Part shown: positions 1 through 10,000 of the stretch, one piece after another
Numbering within the stretch: position 1 is the stretch's first letter
Layout of the letters: each line of letters opens with the position of its first letter
Source: Micromonospora pattaloongensis
GTDB lineage: Bacteria; Actinomycetota; Actinomycetes; Mycobacteriales; Micromonosporaceae
Direction of reading: 5' to 3'
Length of the DNA stretch: 64,000 nucleotides
Assembly: GCF_900107255.1 (NCBI RefSeq)
Contig: NZ_FNPH01000002.1
Coordinates: forward strand, 62,001 to 126,000
Notes under the pieces: model-generated
The model's input: only the letters and a program-made list of their open reading frames with translations
What the model was told of the DNA's origin: nothing
Database searches by the model: none
Program-made: the position numbers and the translations under genes

Positions 1-1279
1 CCAGCGTCTGGCTGCGCCGCGCGATGTTGAGGAAGACGTTGCGGATGCCGGCGCGCAGCTGCGCCTGCTCGACCGCGGTGGCGATCGCCGTGCGGCGCAC
101 GGTGTTGAACGCGTCGCCGACCTCGCCGATCTCGTCCGCGCTGCGGCGCAGGACCGGCGCCTCCGCCTCGACGTCGACCTCCTCGCCGTGCCGAAGCCGG
201 TCGACCACCGCCGGCAGCTGCGTGTCGGCCAGGGCGTGCGCGTCCGCGCTGAGGTCGCGCAGCCGGTTGGCGAGCCGGCGGGCGATCCGCACCGAGACGA
301 GCACGGTGGCGACGACCGCGATCAGCCCGATCAGGGCGGCGACCAGGATGCGCGCGAAGATCAGGTACGCGGGCGCCTTGGCGTGCTCCTCGACGTGAAC
401 GGCGAGGTCGAGCTGAAAGTCGGAGAGCTGGGCGAGCGCGGCGGCGTTCTGCTCCCGCCACCGGTTCGCGTCGACCGGGATCCGGCCCGCTCCGCCGGTC
501 GCGATCGCCGCGTTCTCCATCCGGGCCAGCCAGGGGTACGGCTCCTTGGCGAAGTTGGCGTCCATCTCCCGCCGGTACAGGCCGGTCATCTGGACGTACG
601 CCTCGTGGTACTCGGCGCGCATCAACCCGACGGCCTGGACGAACTGGACGTAGCTGTCGTCGGTGAAGCCGCGGGCGGCGAGTGCGTTGGCCAGTACGGC
701 GTCGGCGCGCGCCCGCAGCTCGCGCGCGTGCGCCAACCGCTGCAACGCCCGTCCCTCGGCGGAGACCTCGTCGTCGGGGAAGCTCGCCACGGCCGCGTAG
801 AGCGGGGTGATCGGATCGACGATGTCGGTGAAGCCCGCCATCAGCGCGACCGGGGCGACGCTGCGACCATCTACATCGGACCGCAGCGCCGCGAGCCCGT
901 CCAACGCGGCGAGTTGGACGCGCGCCAGCCGCATCACGCGCTCGGGCGTGATGCGCTGCACGTCGTCGCGGGCCATCGCCGACCGCCACGCGTCGACCTT
1001 CTGGTCGACGAGGGTGCGGGACCGGATCAGATGGGTGCGGTTCTCCACCGAAGGATCGGCCAGGAAGACCATCGAGTCCCGCCGTTCGCCCTGGATCGCG
1101 CCGAGGATCTCCTCGGCCGGCGCGGCGAACTCCGTGATCAGCCGCCCCTGGTTCAGCAGTCGGTACCCGTCGCCCACTGTGAGGTAGGTGGCGAAGCCCC
1201 AGAGCGCCAGCAGCGAGATCATCGGAATCATGACTAGAGTCAGGAGCTGGCTACGAATGGGACGAACCCGAGAGGCCAT
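1..1279 (-). CDS. Nitrate/nitrite-sensor (NIT) domain histidine kinase, conservon CvnA-like (3' part cut by window edge)
   Basis: The N-terminal 426 codons lie in the window; the kinase core is beyond the left edge. The start ATG at 1279 is preceded by GGAGACGAG. A transmembrane helix at about residues 9-30 is followed by a helical extracytoplasmic sensor of about 280 residues of NIT type, a second helix near residues 310-335, a HAMP-like linker, and then the segment NIARRSQTL at the very edge. Such a segment follows the HAMP linker in actinobacterial NIT kinases of conservons. In Streptomyces, conservons encode CvnA kinase, an Mgl/roadblock-type CvnB, a DUF742 CvnC and a Ras-like GTPase CvnD; partners would be expected just left of the window. 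The role (membrane signalling linked to a small GTPase) is inferred from family knowledge. Confidence 0.82.
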   Translation of the reverse strand, partial: MASRVRPIRSQLLTLVMIPMISLLALWGFATYLTVGDGYRLLNQGRLITEFAAPAEEILGAIQGERRDSMVFLADPSVENRTHLIRSRTLVDQKVDAWRSAMARDDVQRITPERVMRLARVQLAALDGLAALRSDVDGRSVAPVALMAGFTDIVDPITPLYAAVASFPDDEVSAEGRALQRLAHARELRARADAVLANALAARGFTDDSYVQFVQAVGLMRAEYHEAYVQMTGLYRREMDANFAKEPYPWLARMENAAIATGGAGRIPVDANRWREQNAAALAQLSDFQLDLAVHVEEHAKAPAYLIFARILVAALIGLIAVVATVLVSVRIARRLANRLRDLSADAHALADTQLPAVVDRLRHGEEVDVEAEAPVLRRSADEIGEVGDAFNTVRRTAIATAVEQAQLRAGIRNVFLNIARRSQTL

Positions 1280-1446
1280 CAGATACTCGTCTCCGCGGCG
1301 TGGAGGGGAAGCGCAGCCGGTCAGAACGCGCTAAAGATCGCGCAACCGACGTCATGGTACAGACCGGCCAGATCGCGGGGAATCCCACTGCCACAACGGA
1401 TTCGCGCATTCTCGGCGAACGTCCGACCGCCGCGCGGTAACACGGG

Positions 1447-1482
1447 GACGGCCGATGCCCGCCGGGGCGGGCATCGGCCGTC
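1447..1482 (-). terminator. Perfect 17-bp hairpin downstream of the snapalysin gene
   Basis: Arms 1447-1463 and 1466-1482 are perfectly complementary with almost no loop. It sits 28 bp past the snapalysin stop codon on the transcribed side. There is no clear U-tract, as is common for high-GC actinobacterial terminators. Confidence 0.7.
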
Positions 1483-1509
1483 TGCGATCCGACGACAGCG
1501 TCGCGGGCG

Positions 1510-2079
1510 CTACCTGGCCCCGCTCCACGTGTAGCCGCCCGCCACCGCGGTCACCGCGCGCGACGCCGCGGCGGTCCCGGCAAAGAGCGCGTCCACCCGG
1601 GCCGCCTCGGCGGCGTTCGGGTACGCGTTGCGGCACGAGACCGGGGCGCTGCTGCCCGACATCAGGTCGGAGCAGAGGCCGGTGCGCCGGTCGGGCAGCC
1701 CCAGGATGTGCCCGAGTTCGTGGGTGGCGATCCGCGTGCGGTCGTACCCCTGGTTCACCGCCTGCCAGCCCATCCAGACCCGCCCGGCGCCGAGGCCGGT
1801 CACCTGCGCGCGGGGCCAGCCGCTGTCGACGTAGATGGTGACGCTGGCCGGGCTGCCGGCCTGCAGGCGCACGTTGCGCACGCTGCTGTTCCAGATCTGC
1901 GCGGCCTGGTGGAAGTTGGTGGCGAACTCCCCGGCGCGACTCGCGTCGTAGTACACGGTGCGGGCCGCGACCGAGACGTCGGCGGCGGCGACCCCGGGCG
2001 TGACGGTCTGGGTGCCGAGCGCCGCCAGCACGGCCGCCAGCATGCCGAGTACGCCGCGGAGAGCGCTTCGTCTGAGCAT
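1510..2079 (-). CDS. Snapalysin-type secreted zinc metalloprotease (M7 family)
   Basis: A 189-residue protein with a signal peptide (RR near the N-terminus, hydrophobic residues 9-24, Ala-rich cleavage region near 32). The active-site motif HELGHILGLPD lies at residues 120-130: His120, His124 and Asp130 are the predicted zinc ligands and Glu121 the catalytic base, the HExxHxxGxxD arrangement of snapalysins. Two downstream Cys residues (C135 and C149) probably form the family disulfide. The ATG at 2079 was chosen because AAGGAG lies 6 nt upstream; an open frame continues further upstream without a better site. Snapalysins are small milk-protein-clearing proteases of Streptomyces, often flanked by a LysR regulator; none is adjacent here. 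Predicted role: extracellular protein degradation. Confidence 0.88.
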   Translation of the reverse strand: MLRRSALRGVLGMLAAVLAALGTQTVTPGVAAADVSVAARTVYYDASRAGEFATNFHQAAQIWNSSVRNVRLQAGSPASVTIYVDSGWPRAQVTGLGAGRVWMGWQAVNQGYDRTRIATHELGHILGLPDRRTGLCSDLMSGSSAPVSCRNAYPNAAEAARVDALFAGTAAASRAVTAVAGGYTWSGAR

Positions 2080-2256
2080 GACGAACTCCTTCGGGAGGCA
2101 GGAGCGGGGCGCGAGCGCGCCCGCCATCGATGCCGGTTAATTTAGGCGGCCCGATCCCGCGGCGGCGCATACCAGTTGCCCCATACCGGCGGTTTGCTCC
2201 GCGCCCCTACGGGAAAGCGCGGCACGTCGTGGCGGGCGAGCGACGGGGGCGACGGC

Positions 2257-3729
2257 GTGGGCACTGGGGGCGAGAACGCGACGGTGCGGACCAACGTCCC
2301 CGCCCGGCTCGACCGGCTGCCGTGGTCGCGTTGGCACCTCATGATCGTCATCGGTCTCGGGACCGTGTGGATCCTCGACGGCCTCGAGGTCACGATCGTG
2401 GGCAACCTCTCCGGCGCCCTGGCGGCGCCCGGCAGCGGGCTGTCGATCACACAGTCCCAGGTCACCGGCGTCGCCGCCGCGCTCTACGTCGCCGGCGCCT
2501 GCACCGGTGCGCTCTTCTTCGGCTGGCTGACCGACCGGTACGGCCGGAAGAAACTCTTCATCGTCACTCTCGCCCTGTACCTCACCGCGACGGCGCTGAC
2601 CGCGTTCTCCTTCAGCGCCTGGTGGTTCTTCCTCTTCCGGTTCCTCACCGGCGTCGGCATCGGCGGCGAGTACGCGGCGGTCAACTCCGCCGTCGACGAG
2701 CTGATCCCGTCGCGCTACCGCGGACGGATCGACATCATCATCAACGGGACGTTCTGGCTCGGCGCCGGCATCGGCGCGCTGCTGACCGTGCCGCTGATCA
2801 CCGGCCTGCCCGGGAACGTCGGCTGGCGGGTCGCGTTCGGCCTGGGCGTCGTCTTCGGCGCGGTCATCCTGCTGGTCCGCCGGAACGTGCCCGAGAGTCC
2901 ACGGTGGCTGTTCATCCACGGCGGCGACCGCGAGGCCGAACGGGTGGTCCGGGAGATCGAGGACGACGTCCGCGAGGAGACCGGCGAACGGCTCGACAAC
3001 CCCGACAAGTACCTCACCATCCACCAGCGCCGCACGATCGGCTTCCTGGAGATCGGCCGGACGCTCTTCCGGCGCTACCCGCACCGCTCCGCGGTCGGCT
3101 TCGCGCTCTTCGTCGGGCAGGCGTTCCTCTACAACGCCATCACCTTCGGCTTCGCGCAGATCCTGCAGACCTTCTTCGACGTGCCGGCGGGCAGCACGGG
3201 CTGGTACTTCGCCGTGATCGCGCTCGGCAACCTGCTGGGCCCGCTGCTGCTCGCGCCGCTCTTCGACACCGTCGGGCGCAAGGTGATGATCTCCGGTACG
3301 TACGTCCTCTCCGGCCTGCTGCTCTTCGGCACCGCGCTGCTGTTCCAAGCGGGCACGCTGAACGCCACCACAATGACGGCGTGCTGGTGGATCGTGCTCT
3401 TCTTCGCCTCCGCGGGCGCGAGCTCCGCGTACCTCACGGTGAGCGAGATCTTCCCGATGGAGACCCGGGCGCTCGCGATCGCCTTCTTCTACGCGATCGG
3501 CACCGCGGCCGGCGGCATCAGCGGGCCGCTGCTCTTCTCCCGGCTGGTCGGCACCGGCCGGGTCGGCGACACCGCGCTCGCGTTCTGCGTCGGGGCCACC
3601 CTGATGATCATAGCCGGGCTGGTGGAGGCGGTCCTCGGCGTCAAGGCCGAACGCAAGAGCCTCGAGGAGATCGCCGAGCCGCTGACGAGCGAAGCGGAGG
3701 AGCAGAGCGGCACCGCCCTGCGCCGTTGA
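2257..3729 (+). CDS. MFS transporter (sugar/metabolite:H+ symporter type)
   Basis: About 490 residues with 12 predicted membrane helices. The loop 2-3 signature GWLTDRYGRKKLF and the helix 4-5 signature RFLTGVGIGGEYAAVNS, followed by PSRYRGR, are typical of the sugar/metabolite symporter branch of the MFS. A charged cytoplasmic loop of about 60 residues separates the two six-helix halves. The start is uncertain: GTG at 2257 follows GGGGGCGAC, and GTG at 2284 is also possible; an upstream TTG has no ribosome site. The substrate cannot be read from sequence. The gene is divergent from snapalysin and convergent with the EAL-HDOD gene. Confidence 0.85.
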   Translation: MGTGGENATVRTNVPARLDRLPWSRWHLMIVIGLGTVWILDGLEVTIVGNLSGALAAPGSGLSITQSQVTGVAAALYVAGACTGALFFGWLTDRYGRKKLFIVTLALYLTATALTAFSFSAWWFFLFRFLTGVGIGGEYAAVNSAVDELIPSRYRGRIDIIINGTFWLGAGIGALLTVPLITGLPGNVGWRVAFGLGVVFGAVILLVRRNVPESPRWLFIHGGDREAERVVREIEDDVREETGERLDNPDKYLTIHQRRTIGFLEIGRTLFRRYPHRSAVGFALFVGQAFLYNAITFGFAQILQTFFDVPAGSTGWYFAVIALGNLLGPLLLAPLFDTVGRKVMISGTYVLSGLLLFGTALLFQAGTLNATTMTACWWIVLFFASAGASSAYLTVSEIFPMETRALAIAFFYAIGTAAGGISGPLLFSRLVGTGRVGDTALAFCVGATLMIIAGLVEAVLGVKAERKSLEEIAEPLTSEAEEQSGTALRR

Positions 3730-3751
3730 CCCCCGGCACCAGCCGTGGGTC

Positions 3752-3771
3752 CGGCGCCCCGATCGGCGCCG
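3752..3771. terminator. Short inverted repeat between convergent genes
   Basis: Seven-bp GC arms (3752-3758 and 3765-3771) with a 6-nt loop lie between the stop codons of the MFS gene and the EAL-HDOD gene. It is weak compared with the other hairpins in the window. Confidence 0.4.
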
Positions 3772-3775
3772 CGCG

Positions 3776-5104
3776 TCAGTTCGCGGCGGCGGCGGGGCGG
3801 GGCGGCGCGGTGTCCGACAGCCCGGCCATCGCCCGGGTTGACCAGCCGACGGCCGCCAGGAAGCTGCGGGCCAGCCGGTCCGGGTCGACCCCGGTCGCGA
3901 TGATCGGACCGGCGTCGCCGCCCTCGTACGCCCGGATGATCTGCAGCACCGGCCCCAGCGGGCCACCGCCGTCCACCAGCGCGCGCGCCGTGTCGGCGGC
4001 GAGCGGAAGCTGGTCGACCAGCCGCGAGGCCGGCATCCCGAGCAGGTCCGCGATCCGGTCCAACAGCCCGACCGTGAACGCCTGATCCGTCGGCTGCCCC
4101 AGCTGCTCGGCGACCAGCTGGCACATCCGCGCCCGCGTCACCGCCTGCGCGATCTGCACCTCGTCGGCGTCGACCAGGTCGCTCAGCGCCATCAGCGACA
4201 CCCACTGACGCACCTGTGCGATGCCCAACATCATCACGGCCTCGTGCACGGACGAGACCTTGTAGCGGATGCCGCCGGCCACGGAGTTCGTCACCTGCAA
4301 CAGCCGCAGCGACAACGCCGGATCGCGGGTCACCATCGACACCACCTCGGTGATCTCGACGTCCGGACGCAGCAGCGCGGCCATCAGCTGCACCCGCCCC
4401 AGCCGCGACGGCGAGAGCGTCTGCAGGGAGAGGACCTGCGGCCGCCCGAGCAGGTAACCCTGGACCAGCTCGCACCCGAGGCTCCTGGCGAAGACCAGAT
4501 CGTCGTCGGTCTCCACCTTCTCGGCGAGCAGGCGCACGTTCGGGTACGCCCGGCACTGCCGCGCGATGCTGCGCAGCGTCTCCCGGTCCGTGGCCATCAG
4601 GTCGAGCTTCACGTACGTCGCCAGGTCCAGCAGCCGCTCATGGCCGCTGCCCCAGACGAAGTCGTCGAGCGCGATCTCGTACCCGCGCTCCACCAGCTGC
4701 GCCAGCCCGGCGACGACCTCGTCGTCCACGTCCATCATCTCGAGCACCTCGAGCACCACCTGCCCGGGCCCGAACGGCAACGGCAACTCCCCCACGAGAA
4801 AACTGCGGGTGGTGTTGATGAAGCACCGCTTATCGCCGACCAGCTCCCCGACCCCGAACTCGGTGAACGCCCGGACGATCACCTGGCCCGTCGCGTACGA
4901 CCCGTTCTGGTCGGCGACCAGCGCCATGCCGCTGCGGAACAGCAGCTCGTAACCGATCAGCTCCCGATCCATGTTCCAGATCGGCTGCCGGCCGACGTGG
5001 ACCAGCTGCGTGGTGGGTGGCTCAGATGGAGACGTCACGCCCTCGTCATCGGCCGTTTCCGCCGGATCCTGAGCATTCACGTCGACGATGCGCCCGCGCG
5101 TCAC
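3776..5104 (-). CDS. EAL-HDOD domain protein (YuxH-like)
   Basis: About 442 residues. After a 35-residue polar leader comes an EAL-like domain (about 38-230) and a HDOD domain (about 240-420). In the EAL part the signature reads YELLFR, so the first metal-ligand Glu is present; ALDDF, KLDLM and LAEKVET correspond to further catalytic positions of c-di-GMP phosphodiesterases, yet EAL domains fused to HDOD are frequently inactive and serve as c-di-GMP or protein-interaction modules. The HDOD part has the helical DPALSLRLLQVTNS and HEAVMMLG segments but no HD metal pair. The GTG at 5104 has no good ribosome site; a GTG at 5038 after GACGAGGG is an alternative. It lies 18 bp after the TPR-GGDEF gene on the same strand, so the two are probably co-transcribed as a c-di-GMP signalling pair. 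Confidence 0.87.
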   Translation of the reverse strand: MTRGRIVDVNAQDPAETADDEGVTSPSEPPTTQLVHVGRQPIWNMDRELIGYELLFRSGMALVADQNGSYATGQVIVRAFTEFGVGELVGDKRCFINTTRSFLVGELPLPFGPGQVVLEVLEMMDVDDEVVAGLAQLVERGYEIALDDFVWGSGHERLLDLATYVKLDLMATDRETLRSIARQCRAYPNVRLLAEKVETDDDLVFARSLGCELVQGYLLGRPQVLSLQTLSPSRLGRVQLMAALLRPDVEITEVVSMVTRDPALSLRLLQVTNSVAGGIRYKVSSVHEAVMMLGIAQVRQWVSLMALSDLVDADEVQIAQAVTRARMCQLVAEQLGQPTDQAFTVGLLDRIADLLGMPASRLVDQLPLAADTARALVDGGGPLGPVLQIIRAYEGGDAGPIIATGVDPDRLARSFLAAVGWSTRAMAGLSDTAPPRPAAAAN

Positions 5105-5122
5105 CCGGCCGGGGAGCTGGCG

Positions 5123-6751
5123 TTACCGGGCGGCGCCGTCGGCGTCGCTGATCACCCGGTTGCGGCCGTACGCCTTGGCGCGATAGAGGTGCTGATCCGC
5201 GCGGCGCAACAACGCGGAGTAGTCGTCGCCGGGCCCGATCTCGCTGACCCCGACGCTCGTGGTGACCGTCAGCCCCGGGCAGAGCGTCGACCAGTCGTGC
5301 GCCTCGACCGCGCGCCGCACCCGCTCGCAGTGCTCACGCGCCGCCGGGTCGGCCATCGGCAGGATCAGCAGGAACTCCTCACCGCCGAGCCGCACCGCGT
5401 GCCCTTCCGGGCCGGCCATCTCCCGGAAGATCTGCGCCACCGCGCAGAGGACCTGGTCGCCCACGCTGTGCGAGAAGCGGTCGTTGACCTGCTTGAAGTG
5501 GTCGAGATCGAGGATCGCCACGCTGACCGGGCCCCGCGTGGCCGCCGGCGTCGCGAGCAGTTCCCCGAGGTGTTCGTCGCTCTTGCGCCGGTTCCACAGG
5601 CCGGTCAGCGGATCACGCTCGGCGAGCCGCTGGAACTCCCGGCTCCGGCGGCGCGCCTCCTCGATGCCGAAGACGGCCTGCACCACGGAGGCCGATGCCT
5701 CGGCCTGCTGCGAGCGCAGCTGCGTCCACTCGCGGTGGAACGCCTCCATGTGCTCGTACGCCGACCTGTAGTCGCCGACCGATGCGTAGCAGGTCGCCAG
5801 CTCCCGCAGCGCCCGCGCCCCCATCTCCGCGGTACGGCTCCGGACGGCGATCTCCCGGCACGACGTCAGCGTCCCGATCGCGGCGTCGACCTCGTCGTTG
5901 CGTCGCTGGATCTCCGCGAGCGTGAGCAGGCACCCCGGGATCGCGTCGGAGTCGGTCTCGGCCGCGAACCCCTCCAGCGCGCCGACGATCACGGACCTGG
6001 CCTGCTCGGCGTCGCCCGACTCGAGCAGGATCCGGGCGAGCGTGTCGACGCACGACGCGTTGAGCTGCAGCCCGGTCCGCTCGGCGGTCTGCCGCATCCG
6101 CTCGACCAGCTCGATCGCGTCGGCCAGCTCGCCGCGCTCGTACTGCACCCACGCCCAGTTGTTCAGGTTCGCGATGATCAGGCCCGGCGAGCCGAGCTCC
6201 TCGGTCAGCCGCTGGGCGGACTGGAACCACTCGATCGGGTTCCGGCCCAGCCGGTAGCCGTTGACCTGGATCGCGAACACCACCGCATGCTCGGCGCGCA
6301 CGCAGAGCGGATCGCCCTCCCCGAGCAGCGCCATCGCCTGCTCGGCGTGCTTGGCCGACTCCCCCGTCGCGCCCAGCCGCCACAACGCCCCGGAGATGAC
6401 CGCGTGGGCACGGGCGGCGACCACCGGGTCGTCGGCCGACTCCAGCAGCCGCTGCCCGATCCGCGCGCCCTCCGCGGCGCGGTGGGTGCGGTTGAACATG
6501 TCGGCGCGGGTGAGCTCGGCGAGGACGACGTACCGGTCGTTGCCGGCCGCGGCCGCCCGGGCCGCCAGCTGGTCGATCCGCTCCGAGAGCCCGTCGTGCT
6601 TGGTGTAGAGCGCGGCGAGGAGCTCGGCCAGCTCGGCTTCGAGCTCGACCTCGTCGGGCGGCGCGGCCAGCGCGGCGGCCTCAGCTGACCCGCTCACCGC
6701 CGACCTGCCCGGCAGGCATCGCGGTTCTGCGTCGCCCCGGCCATGTGCCAC
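5123..6751 (-). CDS. Diguanylate cyclase with N-terminal TPR-like repeats
   Basis: About 542 residues. Residues 30-360 are a helical array rich in Ala/Leu of tetratricopeptide type. Residues 375-535 form a GGDEF domain, with DPLTGLWNRR at its start, DLDHFKQVND (metal and substrate site) and the active-site loop RLGGEEF. The position where an RxxD inhibitory site would sit reads GPEG, so product feedback inhibition is not predicted. No membrane segment or signal peptide is present; the protein should be cytosolic and make c-di-GMP from two GTP in response to protein partners bound by the TPR array. The ATG at 6751 follows GGGGTGGC; a GTG near 6694 is also possible. It is upstream of, and probably in operon with, the EAL-HDOD gene. 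Confidence 0.87.
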   Translation of the reverse strand: MAHGRGDAEPRCLPGRSAVSGSAEAAALAAPPDEVELEAELAELLAALYTKHDGLSERIDQLAARAAAAGNDRYVVLAELTRADMFNRTHRAAEGARIGQRLLESADDPVVAARAHAVISGALWRLGATGESAKHAEQAMALLGEGDPLCVRAEHAVVFAIQVNGYRLGRNPIEWFQSAQRLTEELGSPGLIIANLNNWAWVQYERGELADAIELVERMRQTAERTGLQLNASCVDTLARILLESGDAEQARSVIVGALEGFAAETDSDAIPGCLLTLAEIQRRNDEVDAAIGTLTSCREIAVRSRTAEMGARALRELATCYASVGDYRSAYEHMEAFHREWTQLRSQQAEASASVVQAVFGIEEARRRSREFQRLAERDPLTGLWNRRKSDEHLGELLATPAATRGPVSVAILDLDHFKQVNDRFSHSVGDQVLCAVAQIFREMAGPEGHAVRLGGEEFLLILPMADPAAREHCERVRRAVEAHDWSTLCPGLTVTTSVGVSEIGPGDDYSALLRRADQHLYRAKAYGRNRVISDADGAAR

Positions 6752-7054
6752 CCCATGTCCCGCACTCTGCGCACTCTAACGGTGCACCGATCGGCATCGA
6801 CGCCCGCAACGTGAGAAATTTCCCGCGCGCCGGGACGCGTACGCGGGATCGGGAGTCGTCGCGGGGCCCGCGAGCGGCGCTCATGGCCGTCGATGCGATG
6901 TCATCGACCGGCGTCGCGGTGCCGTGCCGCGCCGCGCCGGGGCGCGCCGCGCCGGGGCGCATCCTGAGCCGCACCGCCGATCGCCAGCCGCCGGTCAGGG
7001 ACATGTCCGCGGGCGAACAAGCCCCTGACCGGCGAGCGGAACCGGCGGCCGGGA
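6752..7054. other. Intergenic region (303 bp), no gene
   Basis: Holds the promoter side of the TPR-GGDEF gene and the 3' side of the M36 protease gene. Contents seen: two adjacent copies of a GC-only 15-mer near 6930-6960, the only AT-richer patch around 6812-6825, and the hairpin at 6989-7034. No open frame here has convincing coding features. Confidence 0.6.
6989..7034 (-). terminator. Hairpin terminator of the M36 protease gene
   Basis: Perfect 12-bp arms at 6989-7000 and 7023-7034 with a 22-nt loop, starting 20 bp after the protease stop codon in the direction of its transcription. Confidence 0.65.
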
Positions 7055-10000
7055 TTACCGCGGGTCGGTCGCGGTGAGGGTGATCGGCACCGCCGCGCCC
7101 GACCAGAGCTGGGTCAGCACGTAGCGGGTGCCGCTCGGCAGGGTGCCGGACTCGTCGGCCGCGGACGACGCCGCCGAGCCGACGAGCGCGCACGACTCGT
7201 CGTAGAAGTACAGATCAAGGTCGTACGGGGTGGCCCCGCCGCCGCGGACCTCGACCCGGTGCGCGCCGTCGCCGAAGCTGGCCGGCAGCTCCGTGACCCA
7301 GCCGTCCGCCCCCTGCGCGGGAGCGGGCGGGACGGCGCACGCCGTCCGGAACGCCGTGGCGGTCACCCCGGTCGCGTCGTCCACGGTGCCGGTCGAGGGG
7401 TTGCCGGCGACGATCGTGCCGGCGTCGCTCACCGGCTCGTCCGGCGGCGACGGCGGCAGCGGTTCCACGCCCTGCACGTCCCGGGCGAAGACCTGCAGCT
7501 CGGCGACCTGCACGCCGGTCTTGGTCTCGCCGAGCGCGCTGTCGGTCCAGAACCGCAGGTACTGGGCCTGCACCGGCTTGCCCAACCCGAACCGCTTGTA
7601 GTGCAGGTCCGGCGCGGTCGGCCGTGGCGTCTGGTAGCCGAACGCGTCCGGGCGGGCCAGCGCGGTGCGCCAGGTGACCCCGTCGGTCGAGGTCTGCAGG
7701 GTGAACCCGCGCAGCCCCTCGAACCGGGCGGTGGTGAACGCGCTGACCTGGATGGAGGAGATCTCCGCCGGGGCGGCCAGCTTGATCACCGCATGCCCGG
7801 TGCCCGGCGCCGCCGTCCAGCTGCTCGCCTCGGTGTCATCCAGCATCCGCTCCGCGCCGGTCGCGGTCGCCGAGACCACGCTCGCGCCGTCTGCGGTGGC
7901 GGCGAGGTTCGGCGCGAGCGCGAACCGCAGCGCCGTGGTGGTCCCGGCGGTCACCCGGACGCCGGTGACCGTGCGGGCGCCGAATCCGGGGGCGGCGACG
8001 GTGACCGGGTAGGTGCCGGCGGTGACCGACGCGCCGAAGCCGCCCTCGGCCGACGTGGTGGTCAGCGGCGTGACCCGCGCCTCGAAGACACCGAGCATCA
8101 CCCGGGCGCCGGCGATCGGCCGGCCGGTGCCCGCGTTGACCACCGTGCCGGTGAGAGTGCCGTTGCGGGCGGGGTTCTGGTGCGTGTACGACGGGACCGG
8201 GTCGGTGTCCTCCCCGCCCCGCGTGCTGGCGTACTGCCCGAGACCGCGCTTCGCGAAGGCGCCGAAGACGAGGTCCACGACCGTGTCGTAGTCCGGTCGG
8301 CTGTGGTAGCGGTTGTCCAACGCGGTCCGCATCGCGTCCCGCATGTCCACGAAGGACGGATCCGGCGGCGACAGCGGCATCGCGTCGGTGACGATCCGGG
8401 CGGCCATCTCACCGCCGGTCGCCTCGCCGAAGCGGGCCACCAGCGCCTTGCGCACGTCCCACAGCATCGCCGTCCAGATCTCGCCGTCGGAGTGCACCTC
8501 CGCCCCGCCCAGGTCGTACCCGATGTCGCCGAAACCGGTCGGGTTCGCGTCGTAGTCCCAGTTGCGGATGCCGCGGGTGTCGTTGCCGGTCGCGTACTGG
8601 CCGACGACGGCCGTCTTCGCCAGCCCCTTGCCGTACAGGTAGTTCAGCGCGTACCAGTCGCCCCACGCCTCGCCCATCGAGCCGGACTGGTGGGTGTTGA
8701 GGGCGTTGTCCTCACCGCCGACGTAGCGGTTGGACAGGCCGTGCGCGTACTCGTGCTCGATGACGGAGGCGTCGAAGTTGCCGTCGGCGTGCGGCCCCTC
8801 GAAGGCGTCGTTGATCGGCTCCCAGAGGAACATGCCGCTCCACGGCGGAATGCCATCCGGCAGGGTCAGCATGTAGGCGTTGTCGCGCCCGGTGTAGGTC
8901 GGAGAGCCGCCGGTGGCCGCCCCGGCGTGCACCAGCCCGAGGATCGGGTCCCCGCCCTGGCCGCCCCGGTCGCCGTTGTGCAGCTGGAAGTTGCCCGCCG
9001 ACTCGGTGAACCCGAGCGCGTAGAACTCGTCGTGGATCCGGTTGTGGTGCCAGAACAGGTTCGTCGCCGCGGCGTCGAGGTCCAGCGCGTAGCTCGGCGG
9101 GACGGTCTGGCCCTTGGTGCGGGCCCAGTTGGCGCCGTAGGCGTAGTTGAACTGGCCGGTCGGGCTCACCGGGCGCGGCCCCTGGTCCGCGGGGACCAGG
9201 TAGTTGGAGTAGTTGGCGTAGGCGTTGGCGTTGTTGCCCACCGTCGTCGGCCCGGCGAGCCCGGCCAGACCCGTCGGGTCCACGTAGCCGGACGGGGACT
9301 GCGCGGTCGGCCCGAACGGCCTGATGACCGGGCTGCCGCCGGCCGGGGCGCCGGGATAGTTCTCGTACACGGTGCCCTCGGCGTCGTGCGCCACCAGCGA
9401 CGCCTGGTAGAGCGTCGCGCCGGTCGCGGCGTCGACCACGGTGTCCCACGCGGCGTCGAGGCCCTTCACGAAGAGCACCCGGTAGGCGGGACGGACACCG
9501 TCGGCGACCGGGAACACCGCCTTCTGCACGTAGGACTCGCCGGCGAACGGCCCCTTGGCGAAGACCTGGAAGCCGGCCCGTTCCCCCGCGGCCAGCGCGG
9601 TGTACGCCACCCCGGGCGCCAGCCTCCCGACCGCCTTCTGCAGCGCCTGCCCCGGCGTGAGCTGGTGCGCGGCGAGCAGCCGGCCGCCCCGGCTCGGCGC
9701 GCCCGCGTACGACAGCACCCGGCCGTCCGCGGCGACCGCCACCCCCAGGTGACCGCCGCGCACGGCGCGCAGTCCGGCGTGACTCTGCGCAAAGTTGATC
9801 ACCCGGGTGCCGGTGCCGACCAGCTCGTGATCCCGGACGACGGCGAGCGCCGCCACGTCGGCGGCGGAGAACCCGAACGCGTCGCGGTTGGCGTCGATGA
9901 AGGACCGGGCGATCGCGACGGCGTCGCCCGAGCGGGGTCCGGTGAGCCAGCCGCCGTCGGCGCGGATGGTGCGCGGCGTGCCGAAGCGCGGATCCCAGCT

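Noticed and set aside
188-1237. Long plus-strand open frame antisense to the conservon kinase
   Set aside because: Arg/Gly/Asp-rich composition and no family signal; it is the shadow of the minus-strand kinase caused by high GC at third positions.
4244-6688. 814-codon plus-strand open frame
   Set aside because: Antisense to the EAL-HDOD and GGDEF genes, no domains, and composition typical of a shadow frame.
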